The notes: generated by a model not told the origin, from the letters alone. DNA of 64,000 nucleotides from Bacteroidota bacterium (GCA_947476645.1 CANJRM010000001.1:1-64000), one strand, 5' to 3'; positions 31,187 through 40,884 are shown, counted from the first letter of the stretch. Made by a program: numbers and translations.

Positions 31187-32266
31187 ATGAACAAAATTCC
31201 TTCTGTCCTTTTCATTCTTTGTGTAGCAGTTTCATTTGCACAAGACGTTCCCAAAACTCAAAACGTAATCCTCGTAACTTTTGATGGCTACCGTTGGCAG
31301 GAAATGTTTAAAGGCGCACAGAAAAAACTAATCGGCAATAAAAAACTGGTGAGGGATATTCCTACACTGGAGAAAAAGTATTGGGCGGACGATGCAATTG
31401 CCCGTAGAGAAAAGCTAACTCCGTTTATCTGGAACACCGTTGCTAAACAAGGAAGCATTATTGGCGAAAGAAAACACTCCAGTAAAATGCAGGTAACCAA
31501 TATACACCGTTTTTCTTATCCTGGTTATAGTGAAATCTTCAGCGGATGGGGCAACCGCAAAATAAACAGCAACGATTATCCCGATAATCCGAACCATACC
31601 ATTTGGGATTTTCTGCAAGCCGATGCAAGTTTCAAAAACAAAATTGTTGCGGTGGCAACCTGGGATGCCTTTCCGCGCATCATCAACACCAAGCGAAACG
31701 GAGTTCCGGTTTATGTAAACATTAAAGACACTGCCGGCACTTGTCGCAGCGGAAATATTTTGTTACAGGGCTGGGATACTAAATGTCCCGCATCAAACGG
31801 ATTTATCACCGAAGATTCACTCACCTATCATTTCGCAAAAGAATACATCGTAAAAAATCATCCGCGCTTCGCCTTTATAGGTTTCGATGAAACTGATGAA
31901 ATGGCGCACGAAGGCAAATACGATTCGTATCTCAACAGCGCGAACCAACTCGATGGCTACATGCAGGACCTTTGGAATTTTATTCAAAGCGACCCGCAAT
32001 ACAAGGACAACACAACATTGATTATCACCTGCGACCACGGTCGCGGACATTTAGGCATGAACATGTGGAAGCATCACGGAGGGTTGGTTTTCTCTTCCAA
32101 CAAAATATGGGTGGCTGCTATTGGTGCCGGAATTAAAAGTCAGGGAGTGTTGAAGAAGGGGCATTTCTATCAGAAACAAATTGCCGCTACCATCACTAAA
32201 CTTTTCGGAAAGAAATTTTCAGACGAGCAAAAAATCGGCAAGCCGATTGATGCCATACTGAACTAA
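31187..32266 (+). CDS. alkaline-phosphatase superfamily phosphoesterase
   Basis: NVILVTFDGYRWQEMFKGA; TTLIITCDHGRGHLGMNMWKHHGG. Confidence 0.8.
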   Translation: MNKIPSVLFILCVAVSFAQDVPKTQNVILVTFDGYRWQEMFKGAQKKLIGNKKLVRDIPTLEKKYWADDAIARREKLTPFIWNTVAKQGSIIGERKHSSKMQVTNIHRFSYPGYSEIFSGWGNRKINSNDYPDNPNHTIWDFLQADASFKNKIVAVATWDAFPRIINTKRNGVPVYVNIKDTAGTCRSGNILLQGWDTKCPASNGFITEDSLTYHFAKEYIVKNHPRFAFIGFDETDEMAHEGKYDSYLNSANQLDGYMQDLWNFIQSDPQYKDNTTLIITCDHGRGHLGMNMWKHHGGLVFSSNKIWVAAIGAGIKSQGVLKKGHFYQKQIAATITKLFGKKFSDEQKIGKPIDAILN

Positions 32267-32494
32267 TTATTTTTTCTCGGCATTCAGGTAAAAACTAAGC
32301 GCACCGTTCGGGCACTTCTTCACCTGTTCCATAATTTCTTCGGTTGAGGCGCTCTCGGGTTTTATCCAGGGGTTTGCTCTGGAATTAAAAACTTCGGGCA
32401 AACCCTGCACACAATTTGCAGAGTGCTGGCAAAGCGCGTTCTTCCAAACAATGGTTACTTCTCCGTTGGTGTATTCTTTGGTTACTTCTTTCAT
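32267..32494 (-). CDS. short divergent 4Fe-4S (Fer4_19-like) protein
   Basis: ALCQHSANCVQGLPEVFNSRANPWIKPESASTEEIMEQVKKCPNGALSF. Confidence 0.8.
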   Translation of the reverse strand: MKEVTKEYTNGEVTIVWKNALCQHSANCVQGLPEVFNSRANPWIKPESASTEEIMEQVKKCPNGALSFYLNAEKK

Positions 32495-32913
32495 TCTCCA
32501 AGTTTACTGAAAAATAAATTATCTAGACTATATTTTCCAGCCCCCTTAAGTAACAGCGTAACGTAAATAGCGAGATATAAAAACGCTGTTTGTCCGTCCC
32601 CAAAAACATCTCCGCTGTGCGCTTGAAAAACAGCAACCAGCATAGTGATGATAAGCGGAATCAAAGCAAAGCGTGTTGCTAAACCTGCAATTAAAAGTAG
32701 CGAGCAGAAAAATTCGGCAAACACAACTAAAGCAAGCGATGTGCTCATGCCCAAGCCCATAAAGTCCATGAACTTTGCTTGCATTTCTGAAAAGTGTGTG
32801 AGTTTTCCGTAACCGTGATGCGCCATCAACACACCGGCAGTTACCCGAAGAATGAGCAGGGCAATGTTCACCTGCGAATCATTAATTTTTGCGGAAAGAA
32901 TTTTCTTAATCAT
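32491..32913 (-). CDS. DoxX family membrane protein
   Basis: ALLILRVTAGVLMAHHGYGKLTHFSEMQAKFMDFMGLG. Confidence 0.9.
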   Translation of the reverse strand: MIKKILSAKINDSQVNIALLILRVTAGVLMAHHGYGKLTHFSEMQAKFMDFMGLGMSTSLALVVFAEFFCSLLLIAGLATRFALIPLIITMLVAVFQAHSGDVFGDGQTAFLYLAIYVTLLLKGAGKYSLDNLFFSKLGE

Positions 32914-32915
32914 GA

Positions 32916-33416
32916 TTATGGATTTTGCTTTTTGCGAAGCAAACTATCCATAGGATAGGTTGCCTCCATCTGTTTGCGAATATTTTTTGTCCAGCTAATC
33001 AAGGTTTCTTTTTGTTCTGCCGAAAGCACCGCATTGCGGTGAATGAAGGTGTAAGAAGATAAAGGCATTTCGCCCTCGGTCAGCAGTTCTTCGGTTTCTT
33101 TCAATTTATTGTATTGCCTCCGCGGACTGTAACTTGCAAACTCATCAAAGTTCAATTTTCCTTTTGCTTCTGTTACATGATTATTCAGCCACCAGGCCAC
33201 GGGCTGAATGTTATTATACCTGGGATAAACAGTGTTATTGCTGTGGCAATCATTACAGCTTGTCACCAGAATAGTTTTCACTTCTTCGGGTGTGGTATAT
33301 ACAGAAGCAATATTATTTGCCTGAACTCCACCGGCAACATTCTTTTCAGGATGAAAGAATTGAATGGCCACTATAATGATGACCAAACCCAACAAAGCCA
33401 TTTTTAGTTTATTCAT
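32916..33416 (-). CDS. heme-binding domain protein (CxxCH)
   Basis: VTSCNDCHSNNTVYPRYNNIQPVAWWLNNHVTEAKGKLNFDEF. Confidence 0.88.
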   Translation of the reverse strand: MNKLKMALLGLVIIIVAIQFFHPEKNVAGGVQANNIASVYTTPEEVKTILVTSCNDCHSNNTVYPRYNNIQPVAWWLNNHVTEAKGKLNFDEFASYSPRRQYNKLKETEELLTEGEMPLSSYTFIHRNAVLSAEQKETLISWTKNIRKQMEATYPMDSLLRKKQNP

Positions 33417-33972
33417 TAAACACCTTTTTAGTTGCTACTGCTTCGGCTAGCCAGATAAACTCATTGCTAAAGCTCATAATGTTGTTCGAAAATTTTTCTT
33501 CGATCAAACATCCGTTACCATCAAAGCGTTGCGCCATGTTTCCTATCACCAGCATATTGGGACAAGGTATACCAAACCAGGCACAGATTTGATTTTGCAT
33601 GGCCACTGCTGCACGTATTCCCCCCATGGCTCCTTCACTGGCGGTTACAATTCCGAAAACTTTCTTCGTCTGCTTTGGAAAATGGTCGAAAAGATTTCGA
33701 AGAGCAGAAGACATACTTCCATTGTATTCAGGGGTAACAAGCACAAAGGCATCTGCTGAATAAATTTTTTCCGCCACCTCTTTAAACTCGGCAGGTACAT
33801 CGTTAATCGTGCTCCACACTTTTTGAATGAAAGGAATTTCATGTTCACGCAAATCCACAAACTGAAACTGATGGGCCGGATATTTCTCTGAAAAATATTT
33901 CAGCAAATATTTAGCAATACGAACGGTTACACTTTCCTTTCTCGGGCTTCCACTTACGATGGTGATTTTCAT
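33409..33972 (-). CDS. NADPH-dependent FMN reductase
   Basis: ITIVSGSPRKESVTVRIAKYL; FVLVTPEYNGSMSSALRNLFDHFP. Confidence 0.9.
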   Translation of the reverse strand: MKITIVSGSPRKESVTVRIAKYLLKYFSEKYPAHQFQFVDLREHEIPFIQKVWSTINDVPAEFKEVAEKIYSADAFVLVTPEYNGSMSSALRNLFDHFPKQTKKVFGIVTASEGAMGGIRAAVAMQNQICAWFGIPCPNMLVIGNMAQRFDGNGCLIEEKFSNNIMSFSNEFIWLAEAVATKKVFNE

Positions 33973-34056
33973 TTTACGTTTTTAGTTTTTACAAGAGACG
34001 CAAAGACACAAAGTTTTTTGTAATTACTTAGTGCCTCCGCGTCTTTGTGTTCAGAT

Positions 34057-34929
34057 TTAATCTTCCAGGACACCAAACTTACCACTATTCACATCGTCAT
34101 ACGCCTGAATAATTTCTTCTTTTGTGTTCATCAGGAAAGGTCCGTAAGCAACAATTGGTTCGTTAATAGGTTCACCGCTCAGCACTAAAACTTTGACATC
34201 GCTCAATGCTTCCACTGTAATTTCCGTTCCCGAATTTTTGAAAAGCAGGAAGTGGTCAAGCGGAACATTTTTTTCATCATTCACTTTTATTTCTCCCTCG
34301 GCTACCAGTAAACCGGTGTTGAAATTCTCGGGTAATTCGAAAGAGATTTTTGCGCCTTTATTCAGATACAAATTGTAAACGTGCATTGGCGTAAATGTAG
34401 AAGCCGCGCCTTTCACTCCTTTAAATTCACCGGCAATAACATCCACACGTCCACCGTTGTCAGGCAAAATGTATTTGCCCATTTGGTCAACAGAAATTCC
34501 CTGATACTTCGGCTTGCTCATTTTATCTTTTGCGGGAAGATTCACCCACAACTGCACCATCTGAAACGCTCCGCCTTTGCGTGCAAATTCTTTCTCGTGA
34601 TATTCTTTGTGCAAAATTCCTGATGCAGCAGTCATCCACTGTACTTCGCCTTCGCCAATTATTCCGCTGTTGCCCGCGCTATCATGATGCGCAACTTTTC
34701 CTGCATAAGCAATCGTTACGGTTTCAAAACCGCGATGCGGATGCACGCCCACACCGCGCTGATGTTCCGAAGCAGGAAACTCAATCTTTGCACCATAGTC
34801 CATCATAAAGAAAGGACTCATGCGAGTCATTTCACCATAAGGTCCCGGGAAAAAATTATGCACGCGGAAACCATCACCCACCATATGCGGTGGGGGTGGA
34901 GAGAGAACTTTTTCAATTTGCTTTTTCAT
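34057..34929 (-). CDS. pirin family protein
   Basis: RGVGVHPHRGFETVTIAYAGKVAHHDSAGNSGIIGEGEVQWMTAASGILHKEYH. Confidence 0.95.
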   Translation of the reverse strand: MKKQIEKVLSPPPPHMVGDGFRVHNFFPGPYGEMTRMSPFFMMDYGAKIEFPASEHQRGVGVHPHRGFETVTIAYAGKVAHHDSAGNSGIIGEGEVQWMTAASGILHKEYHEKEFARKGGAFQMVQLWVNLPAKDKMSKPKYQGISVDQMGKYILPDNGGRVDVIAGEFKGVKGAASTFTPMHVYNLYLNKGAKISFELPENFNTGLLVAEGEIKVNDEKNVPLDHFLLFKNSGTEITVEALSDVKVLVLSGEPINEPIVAYGPFLMNTKEEIIQAYDDVNSGKFGVLED

Positions 34930-35285
34930 TGTTCAAAATTTAATTTCTTCCGTATATCTTTAATTATTTCTGAATTTTCGTAAGGATACTGATATCCCGG
35001 TTCGGTTATTTGCGTATTCGGTAATTGCTGCTTTACGTAGGCACGAATTCTATTTCTCTGTTCATCTGTATATCTGCCTCCAATTAAAACTAAATCAATT
35101 TTTGGAAGCGACTTTAGTAATTGCATTCCTTCTTCTTCAGAAAAAGAACCAATGGCTGTAATGCCACCAACATTCTTTATCAAGGTAACCACTTCGTTCA
35201 TTCTGTTCGGGTTTCCTCCGAACAGAATTATTACCGGAGCGTTCACGTCAGCAGCTTTAAATTCTCTTATTAATGTATCGTTCAT
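34926..35285 (-). CDS. hypothetical protein, possibly receiver-like
   Basis: MNDTLIREFKAADVNAPVIILFGGNPNRMNEVVTLIKNVGGITAIGSFSEEEGMQLL; overlaps the pirin gene by 4 bp. Confidence 0.55.
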   Translation of the reverse strand: MNDTLIREFKAADVNAPVIILFGGNPNRMNEVVTLIKNVGGITAIGSFSEEEGMQLLKSLPKIDLVLIGGRYTDEQRNRIRAYVKQQLPNTQITEPGYQYPYENSEIIKDIRKKLNFEQ

Positions 35286-35352
35286 AATATGAACATTTTG
35301 ATTTGACAAAAGGTTCGAACATAATGTTGAGTGGAGTAGAAATGAAATTGCA

Positions 35353-36060
35353 TTAAACATTTATGCCGCGTTGCATTGGAACTTCAACAAAAATTAAATC
35401 CGCATCTGATGTAGCTGAGATCGTCACAGCCTCCCCTTCATATGCTCCCAAGGCATCTCCGGCATTCAATTCATGCTCATCTATTTTTACTTTTCCTGTA
35501 GCACAATGAATATAAACTCCGTTCTCAGCCATATTCATTTTGTATTCTATGGTATTTCCTGATATCAATTTAGATACGCTGAAAAAAGAATCCTGATTAA
35601 TCACAGCTGTTCCATTTCTGCCATCCGGTGAAAGGGTAAGCAGTATTTTGTTGAGCTTGTCTTCGGGTTCATAACTAAACTTTTCGTGTCGTGGTTTTAC
35701 GTTTTTAATTTTCGGATAAACCCAAATTTGAAAGCTGCGAAAAGATTCCGTGTCAGAGGCATTAAATTCGCTATGCATAATTCCGGTTCCCGCACTCATG
35801 GTTTGAACAGAATTATCGGATACAACTCCTTCGCTTCCGGTATCGTCCTTGTGAGCCTGTGCACCGCTAATCACAATAGTGCTTATCTCCATATTTTCAT
35901 GTGGGTGCATGCTAAACCCCTTTCCTCGATAAACAACATCATCGGCCATTCCGCACAACTCTCCAAAATTTGTTTGGAAAGGAACAAAGGCATAAGCACT
36001 CTTCTTCATAGAATCCTGCTTATGCCATCTACTTTTATCGGGTCGTAATAGGTATTTCAC
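35353..36060 (-). CDS. pirin family protein
   Basis: FSMHPHENMEISTIVISGAQAHKDDTGSEGVVSDNSVQTMSAGTGIMHSEFN. Confidence 0.93.
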   Translation of the reverse strand: MKYLLRPDKSRWHKQDSMKKSAYAFVPFQTNFGELCGMADDVVYRGKGFSMHPHENMEISTIVISGAQAHKDDTGSEGVVSDNSVQTMSAGTGIMHSEFNASDTESFRSFQIWVYPKIKNVKPRHEKFSYEPEDKLNKILLTLSPDGRNGTAVINQDSFFSVSKLISGNTIEYKMNMAENGVYIHCATGKVKIDEHELNAGDALGAYEGEAVTISATSDADLIFVEVPMQRGINV

Positions 36061-36079
36061 AAATTGAATTTTGCTACTA

Positions 36080-36622
36080 TTATTTCAATAATTGCAATTG
36101 AACATTCAATACCAACTTAACTTCGTTACTCAGCACAATGCCACCGGTATCGGTAACTCCATCCCAAACTAAACCGAAATCTTTTCTGTTCAGTGTGCCT
36201 GTTATTTCAAAACCCGCTTTAGTGTTACCATAGAAGTCCACCATTTTGCCGCCATATTCTACATCTAACTGAATAGGCAACGTGGTATCGAGAATGGTGA
36301 TATTGCCTTTCAACAAATAAATAGCATCCCCAATTTTTTCCATTGAAGTAGATTCGAATTTCAATTGCGGATACTTTTCAGCATTAAAAAATTCTGCTCC
36401 CTTTAAATGAGAATCGCGCATTTCCATTCCGGTATCAATGCTCGCTATGTCTGCGCTGAAAGAAACCTTTGCTTGGTTGAAGTCCTCGTTAGTGGTTTCA
36501 ATGCTACCTTCAAACTTATTGAAGCTACCGGTAACTGTGTTAATCATTAAGTGTTTCACTTTAAAATAAATTTCACTGTGCGTGGGGTCAATAGACCATT
36601 TTGAAATTGCTTGAGTTGACAT
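36080..36622 (-). CDS. YceI family protein
   Basis: WSIDPTHSEIYFKVKHLMINTVTGSFNKFEGSIET; GNTKAGFEITGTLNRKDFGLVW. Confidence 0.95.
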   Translation of the reverse strand: MSTQAISKWSIDPTHSEIYFKVKHLMINTVTGSFNKFEGSIETTNEDFNQAKVSFSADIASIDTGMEMRDSHLKGAEFFNAEKYPQLKFESTSMEKIGDAIYLLKGNITILDTTLPIQLDVEYGGKMVDFYGNTKAGFEITGTLNRKDFGLVWDGVTDTGGIVLSNEVKLVLNVQLQLLK

Positions 36623-36658
36623 TTTATTTTGTTTTTAATTTTGAAAAGATTTTTGAAA

Positions 36659-37051
36659 TTATTTGCTGAAACGGGGAATACCAAATGCCGCTGCCAAGCC
36701 CGCTGCGAAGTGCATAGGCAACGTTAATATGGCGAAACCTTGAGGTGTAGCTGTTCCGTCCGGTAAAACAGGTTGAAAGTTGCCGTAAACGCTTAGCACG
36801 GCTAGAACTATGCATAGTGCCGTAAAGATTTTAGAACCATTGCTGGTATATTTTTCCAATAGAAAGTAAACCACCGCTGCTAATAATAAAGGAGCAATTG
36901 AGGATACTGCCACCATAATTGCCCATGGCCCTGCCGGTGCTACCGATCCTAAAAAATGAAGGGCAATAAAGCTCCAAATCTGGTTAAATACTAAAGCGAT
37001 TACTCCGCTGATAAGTGCACCTTTAAGTGCCTGTGTAATTGTTGGTTTCAT
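36659..37051 (-). CDS. four-TM DUF6069-like membrane protein (start 37051, not the ORF-track start 37120)
   Basis: MKPTITQALKGALISGVIALVFNQIWSFIALHFLG; the longer ORF start would lie inside a palindromic operator. Confidence 0.6.
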   Translation of the reverse strand: MKPTITQALKGALISGVIALVFNQIWSFIALHFLGSVAPAGPWAIMVAVSSIAPLLLAAVVYFLLEKYTSNGSKIFTALCIVLAVLSVYGNFQPVLPDGTATPQGFAILTLPMHFAAGLAAAFGIPRFSK

Positions 37052-37100
37052 TTTGCTTGTTTTTTGGTTTTGCGAATTTGATTTCGACAACAAAGGTAAA

Positions 37101-37128
37101 AACAATACTTGTATATACATGTATTGTT
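37101..37128. promoter_or_regulatory. palindromic operator, candidate MarR site 1
   Basis: acaatacttgtatatacatgtattgt, 24 of 26 positions self-complementary. Confidence 0.75.
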
Positions 37129-37138
37129 TTAAAAAATT

Positions 37139-37594
37139 TTATCTTCTTAACTTATCCAATATCCTGTTCAGTTCCTGTGCTTCAGCTTTTGTAATGGTTT
37201 TAATAGAGTTATTCCACTCCTCAGCTTCGTTATCAATTTTAGTAAGTAGGGAGAGTCCCTTTTCTGTAATAACAATGTCTACCTGTCTGCGGTTGGTTTC
37301 GCATTGTTCACGCTCCACATAACCCTTTTGGCGAAGCTTTTCTACCAAGCGTGTAGCATTGCTGGATTTATCAAGCATTCGGCAGGTAATTTCACCTAGC
37401 ATTAACGGTTTTGGATAAGAGCCGCGAAGAATTCTAAGCACATTAAACTGTTCCGGAGTAATGTCATGTTTTTTCAGTCGCGAAGCATTACTATTATATA
37501 ACCAGTTGCTGGTGAACATAAGATTCACGGCAGCCTTTTGATGCTCGTTGTCAAATTTCTTTTGCTGTTTTATTTCTTCTTCTATGCTTGCCAT
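37139..37594 (-). CDS. MarR family transcriptional regulator
   Basis: DITPEQFNVLRILRGSYPKPLMLGEITCRMLDKSSNATRLVEKLRQKGYVEREQCETNRRQVDIVITEKG. Confidence 0.95.
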   Translation of the reverse strand: MASIEEEIKQQKKFDNEHQKAAVNLMFTSNWLYNSNASRLKKHDITPEQFNVLRILRGSYPKPLMLGEITCRMLDKSSNATRLVEKLRQKGYVEREQCETNRRQVDIVITEKGLSLLTKIDNEAEEWNNSIKTITKAEAQELNRILDKLRR

Positions 37595-37611
37595 GGTGCA
37601 AAAGTAAACGA

Positions 37612-37633
37612 AATAGTTGTATACACAACTATT
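37612..37633. promoter_or_regulatory. palindromic operator, candidate MarR site 2 (upstream of marR)
   Basis: aatagttgtatacacaactatt, 20 of 22 positions self-complementary; shares TTGTATAnACA core with site 1. Confidence 0.75.
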
Positions 37634-37645
37634 GCAGATGGATAT

Positions 37646-39139
37646 TTATAGACTTGGCACTTTATCAAACCACGGTTGCGCCTTTTCTAATTGTGCTGCA
37701 AGCTGAAACAAAGTTGCTTCATCTTGCCATGGCGCGGTGAACATTACCCCGACCGGAAGATTTTCGGGAGCCCAATGAAGAGGAACTGTCATAGATGGTT
37801 GTCCGGTGATGTTGGCTAATGCAGGATAGGGAATCCAGCTAAAAGTTTGTGCCGCGATTTTTTCAATCATGCCGGTATATCGAACGATTGTTGAAATGCC
37901 CAATGCATTCAGCATGCGCAAGGCATTTTCTTCAAATGGCGGATTCTTTAATGCGCCTATCTTGAATGGTCGTCTGCCCAATGTTGGTGTAAGTAGCAAA
38001 TCGTATTGGTTGTGGAAGTCGGCCATTTTTCGATTCACCAGATTCCATTTTAATCTTGCTAAAGCAAAGGCGTTGGCGCTGAAAGATTTGCCGAGTTTAT
38101 ACAGTAGCCATGTGTTGGGTTCGAGTTCGTGGCGCTGTGGTTTGGATCCTCGTTGCTCGCCAATGTTGTCCAGAGTGGAACTTAGTTCACCCAAGACAAG
38201 CATATAGAGAAGTTCGGCATTGAGTTGATGGGTGAAGGGCAGAGGCACTTCTGTTACTTCGTGTCCTGATTCGCGTAAAAGCTTTAAAGTAGTTTCTATT
38301 GCACGGATATTTTCATCATCTATATCGGCCTTTAACCCTTCGGGCATTTGATAGCTGTAACCTATTTTGAGTTTGCGCGGTGTTGTCTTTACTTCTTCAC
38401 TATAAGGAATAGTTGGCGATGGAATTGTATAAGGGTCGCCTTTCATAGCTCCACTTACTAAATCGAGATAGGCGGCAGCATCGCGCACACTACGGCTGAC
38501 GATGCCCGAGCAAACGGCTCCGCTCCATACTTCGCCATAATGTGGGCCGTTGGTGATTCTTCCTCGCGTAGGTTTTATTCCAAACAAACCATTGCAGCTT
38601 GCCGGTATTCTGATAGAGCCTCCGCCATCGCTGGCGAAAGCCATGGGCACGATGCCCGCTGCTACGCTGGCTCCCGCGCCACCACTGCTACCTCCGGTAG
38701 TATGATTTAAGTTCCAGGGGTTGCGGGCTGAGCCGAGTAATTCGCTTTCGGTGAAGGGAGTTAAACCAAACTCAGGAGTGTTGGTTTTGCCGAAGATGAC
38801 GAGGCCGCCTTTTTGAATTCGATTAACTACTTCGCTGCTTTGGATGGAGACAAAATCTTTGAGCAGTCGCGCGCCGCAGGTGTAGCGCGTGCCTTTGAGT
38901 TGGGCATCGAGGTCTTTGAGCAGAAAGGGAACGCCAGCGAAAGGAGCGTTCGCATCGAGGTTCTTTATTTGCTCGGCTGCTTCTTTATATAAAGGAGTGA
39001 CTACCGCGTTTATCTTGGAGTTGACTTCTTCGTTGCGCCTGATGGCCATGTCGAGAAGTTCGGTGGGAGTAACTTCTTTTTTTCTGATTAGTTCAGCTAG
39101 AGAGGTGGCATCATGTTTTCTATACTCTTCGAATTTCAT
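37646..39139 (-). CDS. amidase (amidase signature family)
   Basis: NLNHTTGGSSGGAGASVAAGIVPMAFASDGGGSIRIPASCNGLFGIKPTRGRI. Confidence 0.95.
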   Translation of the reverse strand: MKFEEYRKHDATSLAELIRKKEVTPTELLDMAIRRNEEVNSKINAVVTPLYKEAAEQIKNLDANAPFAGVPFLLKDLDAQLKGTRYTCGARLLKDFVSIQSSEVVNRIQKGGLVIFGKTNTPEFGLTPFTESELLGSARNPWNLNHTTGGSSGGAGASVAAGIVPMAFASDGGGSIRIPASCNGLFGIKPTRGRITNGPHYGEVWSGAVCSGIVSRSVRDAAAYLDLVSGAMKGDPYTIPSPTIPYSEEVKTTPRKLKIGYSYQMPEGLKADIDDENIRAIETTLKLLRESGHEVTEVPLPFTHQLNAELLYMLVLGELSSTLDNIGEQRGSKPQRHELEPNTWLLYKLGKSFSANAFALARLKWNLVNRKMADFHNQYDLLLTPTLGRRPFKIGALKNPPFEENALRMLNALGISTIVRYTGMIEKIAAQTFSWIPYPALANITGQPSMTVPLHWAPENLPVGVMFTAPWQDEATLFQLAAQLEKAQPWFDKVPSL

Positions 39140-39174
39140 GAGATTGCATTTACTATGATTAATGAGAACTGATT

Positions 39175-39987
39175 TTATTTCTTGAATTTCTTTTCGTGAA
39201 TCCATTTGAACAGACCAGAGTATTTTACCGGAAACCAGCGCGCAATTTTATCAATGAGTTTTGCATCTACTCCAACCAAAATTTTCTCTTTCCCTTTTTT
39301 AATTCCATTGATGATAATTGTGGCGGCATCTTCGGCTGTGGTGATAGCTACTTCATCAAATTGGTTGGCACTTTTGTCTCCGTCTTTATAATGAATACCG
39401 TTGCGCGCAATGTTTGTTTTAATACCACCGGGATGAACACAGGAAACGGTAACGTTTGTATCTGACAATTCCATACGCAAAGCTTCGGTAAAACCGCGAA
39501 CGGCAAATTTGGTAGTACAGTATGGAACTTGTGTTCTTACCCCTATTATTCCAAACACACTCGATGTGTTTACGAGATGCGCTTCGGGTCTTGAAATTAA
39601 AGTAGGAAGAAATGCACGGGTGAAATGAATAACACCCCACATGTTTACATCAATAATTTTTTTTAGGTGCTCGTCTTTTACTTCCATGAATTCAATTTCG
39701 CCAAGAGCCATTCCGGCATTATTGAAAAGCACATCTACATATTTTTCTTCTGCCAAAAATTTTTCTTTGAAAGCGTAAATCTGTTGCTCACTTCCGCTAT
39801 CTACTACATAGCTTTTGCATTTACCGCCTTTCGAAATTATTTCCTGCTCGGTTTCTTTCAGCGTTTGTGCGTTGATATCAGTAATAAAAATTTCCGCGCC
39901 TTCATTCGCCAATTGGTAAGCAAGATGTCTACCCATGCCTGAACCTCCACCGGTGATGATTATTTTTTTGTCTTTGAAGTTTTTCAT
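39175..39987 (-). CDS. short-chain dehydrogenase/reductase
   Basis: KIIITGGGSGMGRHLAYQLANEGA; VNTSSVFG; PYCTTKFAVRGFTEALRMEL. Confidence 0.94.
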   Translation of the reverse strand: MKNFKDKKIIITGGGSGMGRHLAYQLANEGAEIFITDINAQTLKETEQEIISKGGKCKSYVVDSGSEQQIYAFKEKFLAEEKYVDVLFNNAGMALGEIEFMEVKDEHLKKIIDVNMWGVIHFTRAFLPTLISRPEAHLVNTSSVFGIIGVRTQVPYCTTKFAVRGFTEALRMELSDTNVTVSCVHPGGIKTNIARNGIHYKDGDKSANQFDEVAITTAEDAATIIINGIKKGKEKILVGVDAKLIDKIARWFPVKYSGLFKWIHEKKFKK

Positions 39988-40862
39988 GTGTGAGTTTGTT
40001 GTTTAGGAAACGGACCGACTTTACTGATGTGATAATCGGGATAATCTTTGGTATAGTAATCGAGCACGTTGCGGTCGCTCGGGTCGGGGAAAAGTTGGAA
40101 GATGATGCGCAGTTGAATCCACATATAAATCTTTACTCCGTAGCGATACATAAAGTTTGGTTTTGGAATGCGGAGTGTTTGTAAAAGAAAATCATCGAAC
40201 AAACTGTAGTAATACTGCTCTCCGGAATATTGCATAAACGATGGATACCAGCGTTCTGCAAATTCTGCTGCAAGTGCTTCGGCAATTTTTTTGCCTTCAT
40301 CGCTGTACGCGTAACTCTTCTTTTCAAAATCTTCATACCATTCATAAAGTTTGTTTTCGTCTTCCGGAATGGAATGAATGCTCATCATCTCCGCCATACG
40401 CTTCCACATATTATACACGGCATGAAATTCTTTTTTCGAAAACAAATCTTTGTTGCAAAGAAAGATGGCATTGCGCTTAGGCTCGCAAACAATTGTGGCG
40501 AGCGTGTAAAGGTTTTCTTCGTTGGTAATTTGAAAATGGCTGTGAATGAAGTTCAGCAATTCTATCGCTTCTCTTCCTTCGTTCTTATCGCCATGCTTGT
40601 AAAACTCACCAAAGAAAAGCAGCGTGTCGTTGTTGCGCTTTTTTGTGTTGGTTATGATTCCTCCTTTGCCACCACGATATAAAACCCTTGCAATGCTAGG
40701 AACTGCTGCCTGCCGAGCAAACGCCACTGAAAAAATAGAATGGGTAAAAAGCGGAGTGCCGTAACGTACCTCAAACGCAAGGTGCGCAATTTCGTGTGCG
40801 TCTTTATCGGCATCGAGTGTTGCAATTTTTTTGCGCGCCCAAAATGGGTTGAGGAAGTTCAT
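39984..40862 (-). CDS. oxygenase MpaB-like (DUF2236-like) protein
   Basis: DKDAHEIAHLAFEVRYGTPLFTHSIFSVAFARQAAVPSIARVL; R-x-x-D/H layout suggestive of the family. Confidence 0.6.
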   Translation of the reverse strand: MNFLNPFWARKKIATLDADKDAHEIAHLAFEVRYGTPLFTHSIFSVAFARQAAVPSIARVLYRGGKGGIITNTKKRNNDTLLFFGEFYKHGDKNEGREAIELLNFIHSHFQITNEENLYTLATIVCEPKRNAIFLCNKDLFSKKEFHAVYNMWKRMAEMMSIHSIPEDENKLYEWYEDFEKKSYAYSDEGKKIAEALAAEFAERWYPSFMQYSGEQYYYSLFDDFLLQTLRIPKPNFMYRYGVKIYMWIQLRIIFQLFPDPSDRNVLDYYTKDYPDYHISKVGPFPKQQTHT

Positions 40863-40884
40863 GTGACTTAGTTGGTACCGGAAA

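Noticed and set aside
34193-34983. Several plus-strand ORFs opposite the pirin gene
   Set aside because: Fully antisense to a confident pirin gene; typical shadow ORFs.
37052-37120. N-terminal extension of the 36659 membrane protein
   Set aside because: The extension would be translated through a 26-bp palindromic operator; the ATG at 37051 gives a sensible N-terminus.
40230-40682. 150-aa plus-strand ORF
   Set aside because: Antisense to the MpaB-like gene with long Phe/Val-rich stretches typical of shadow frames.
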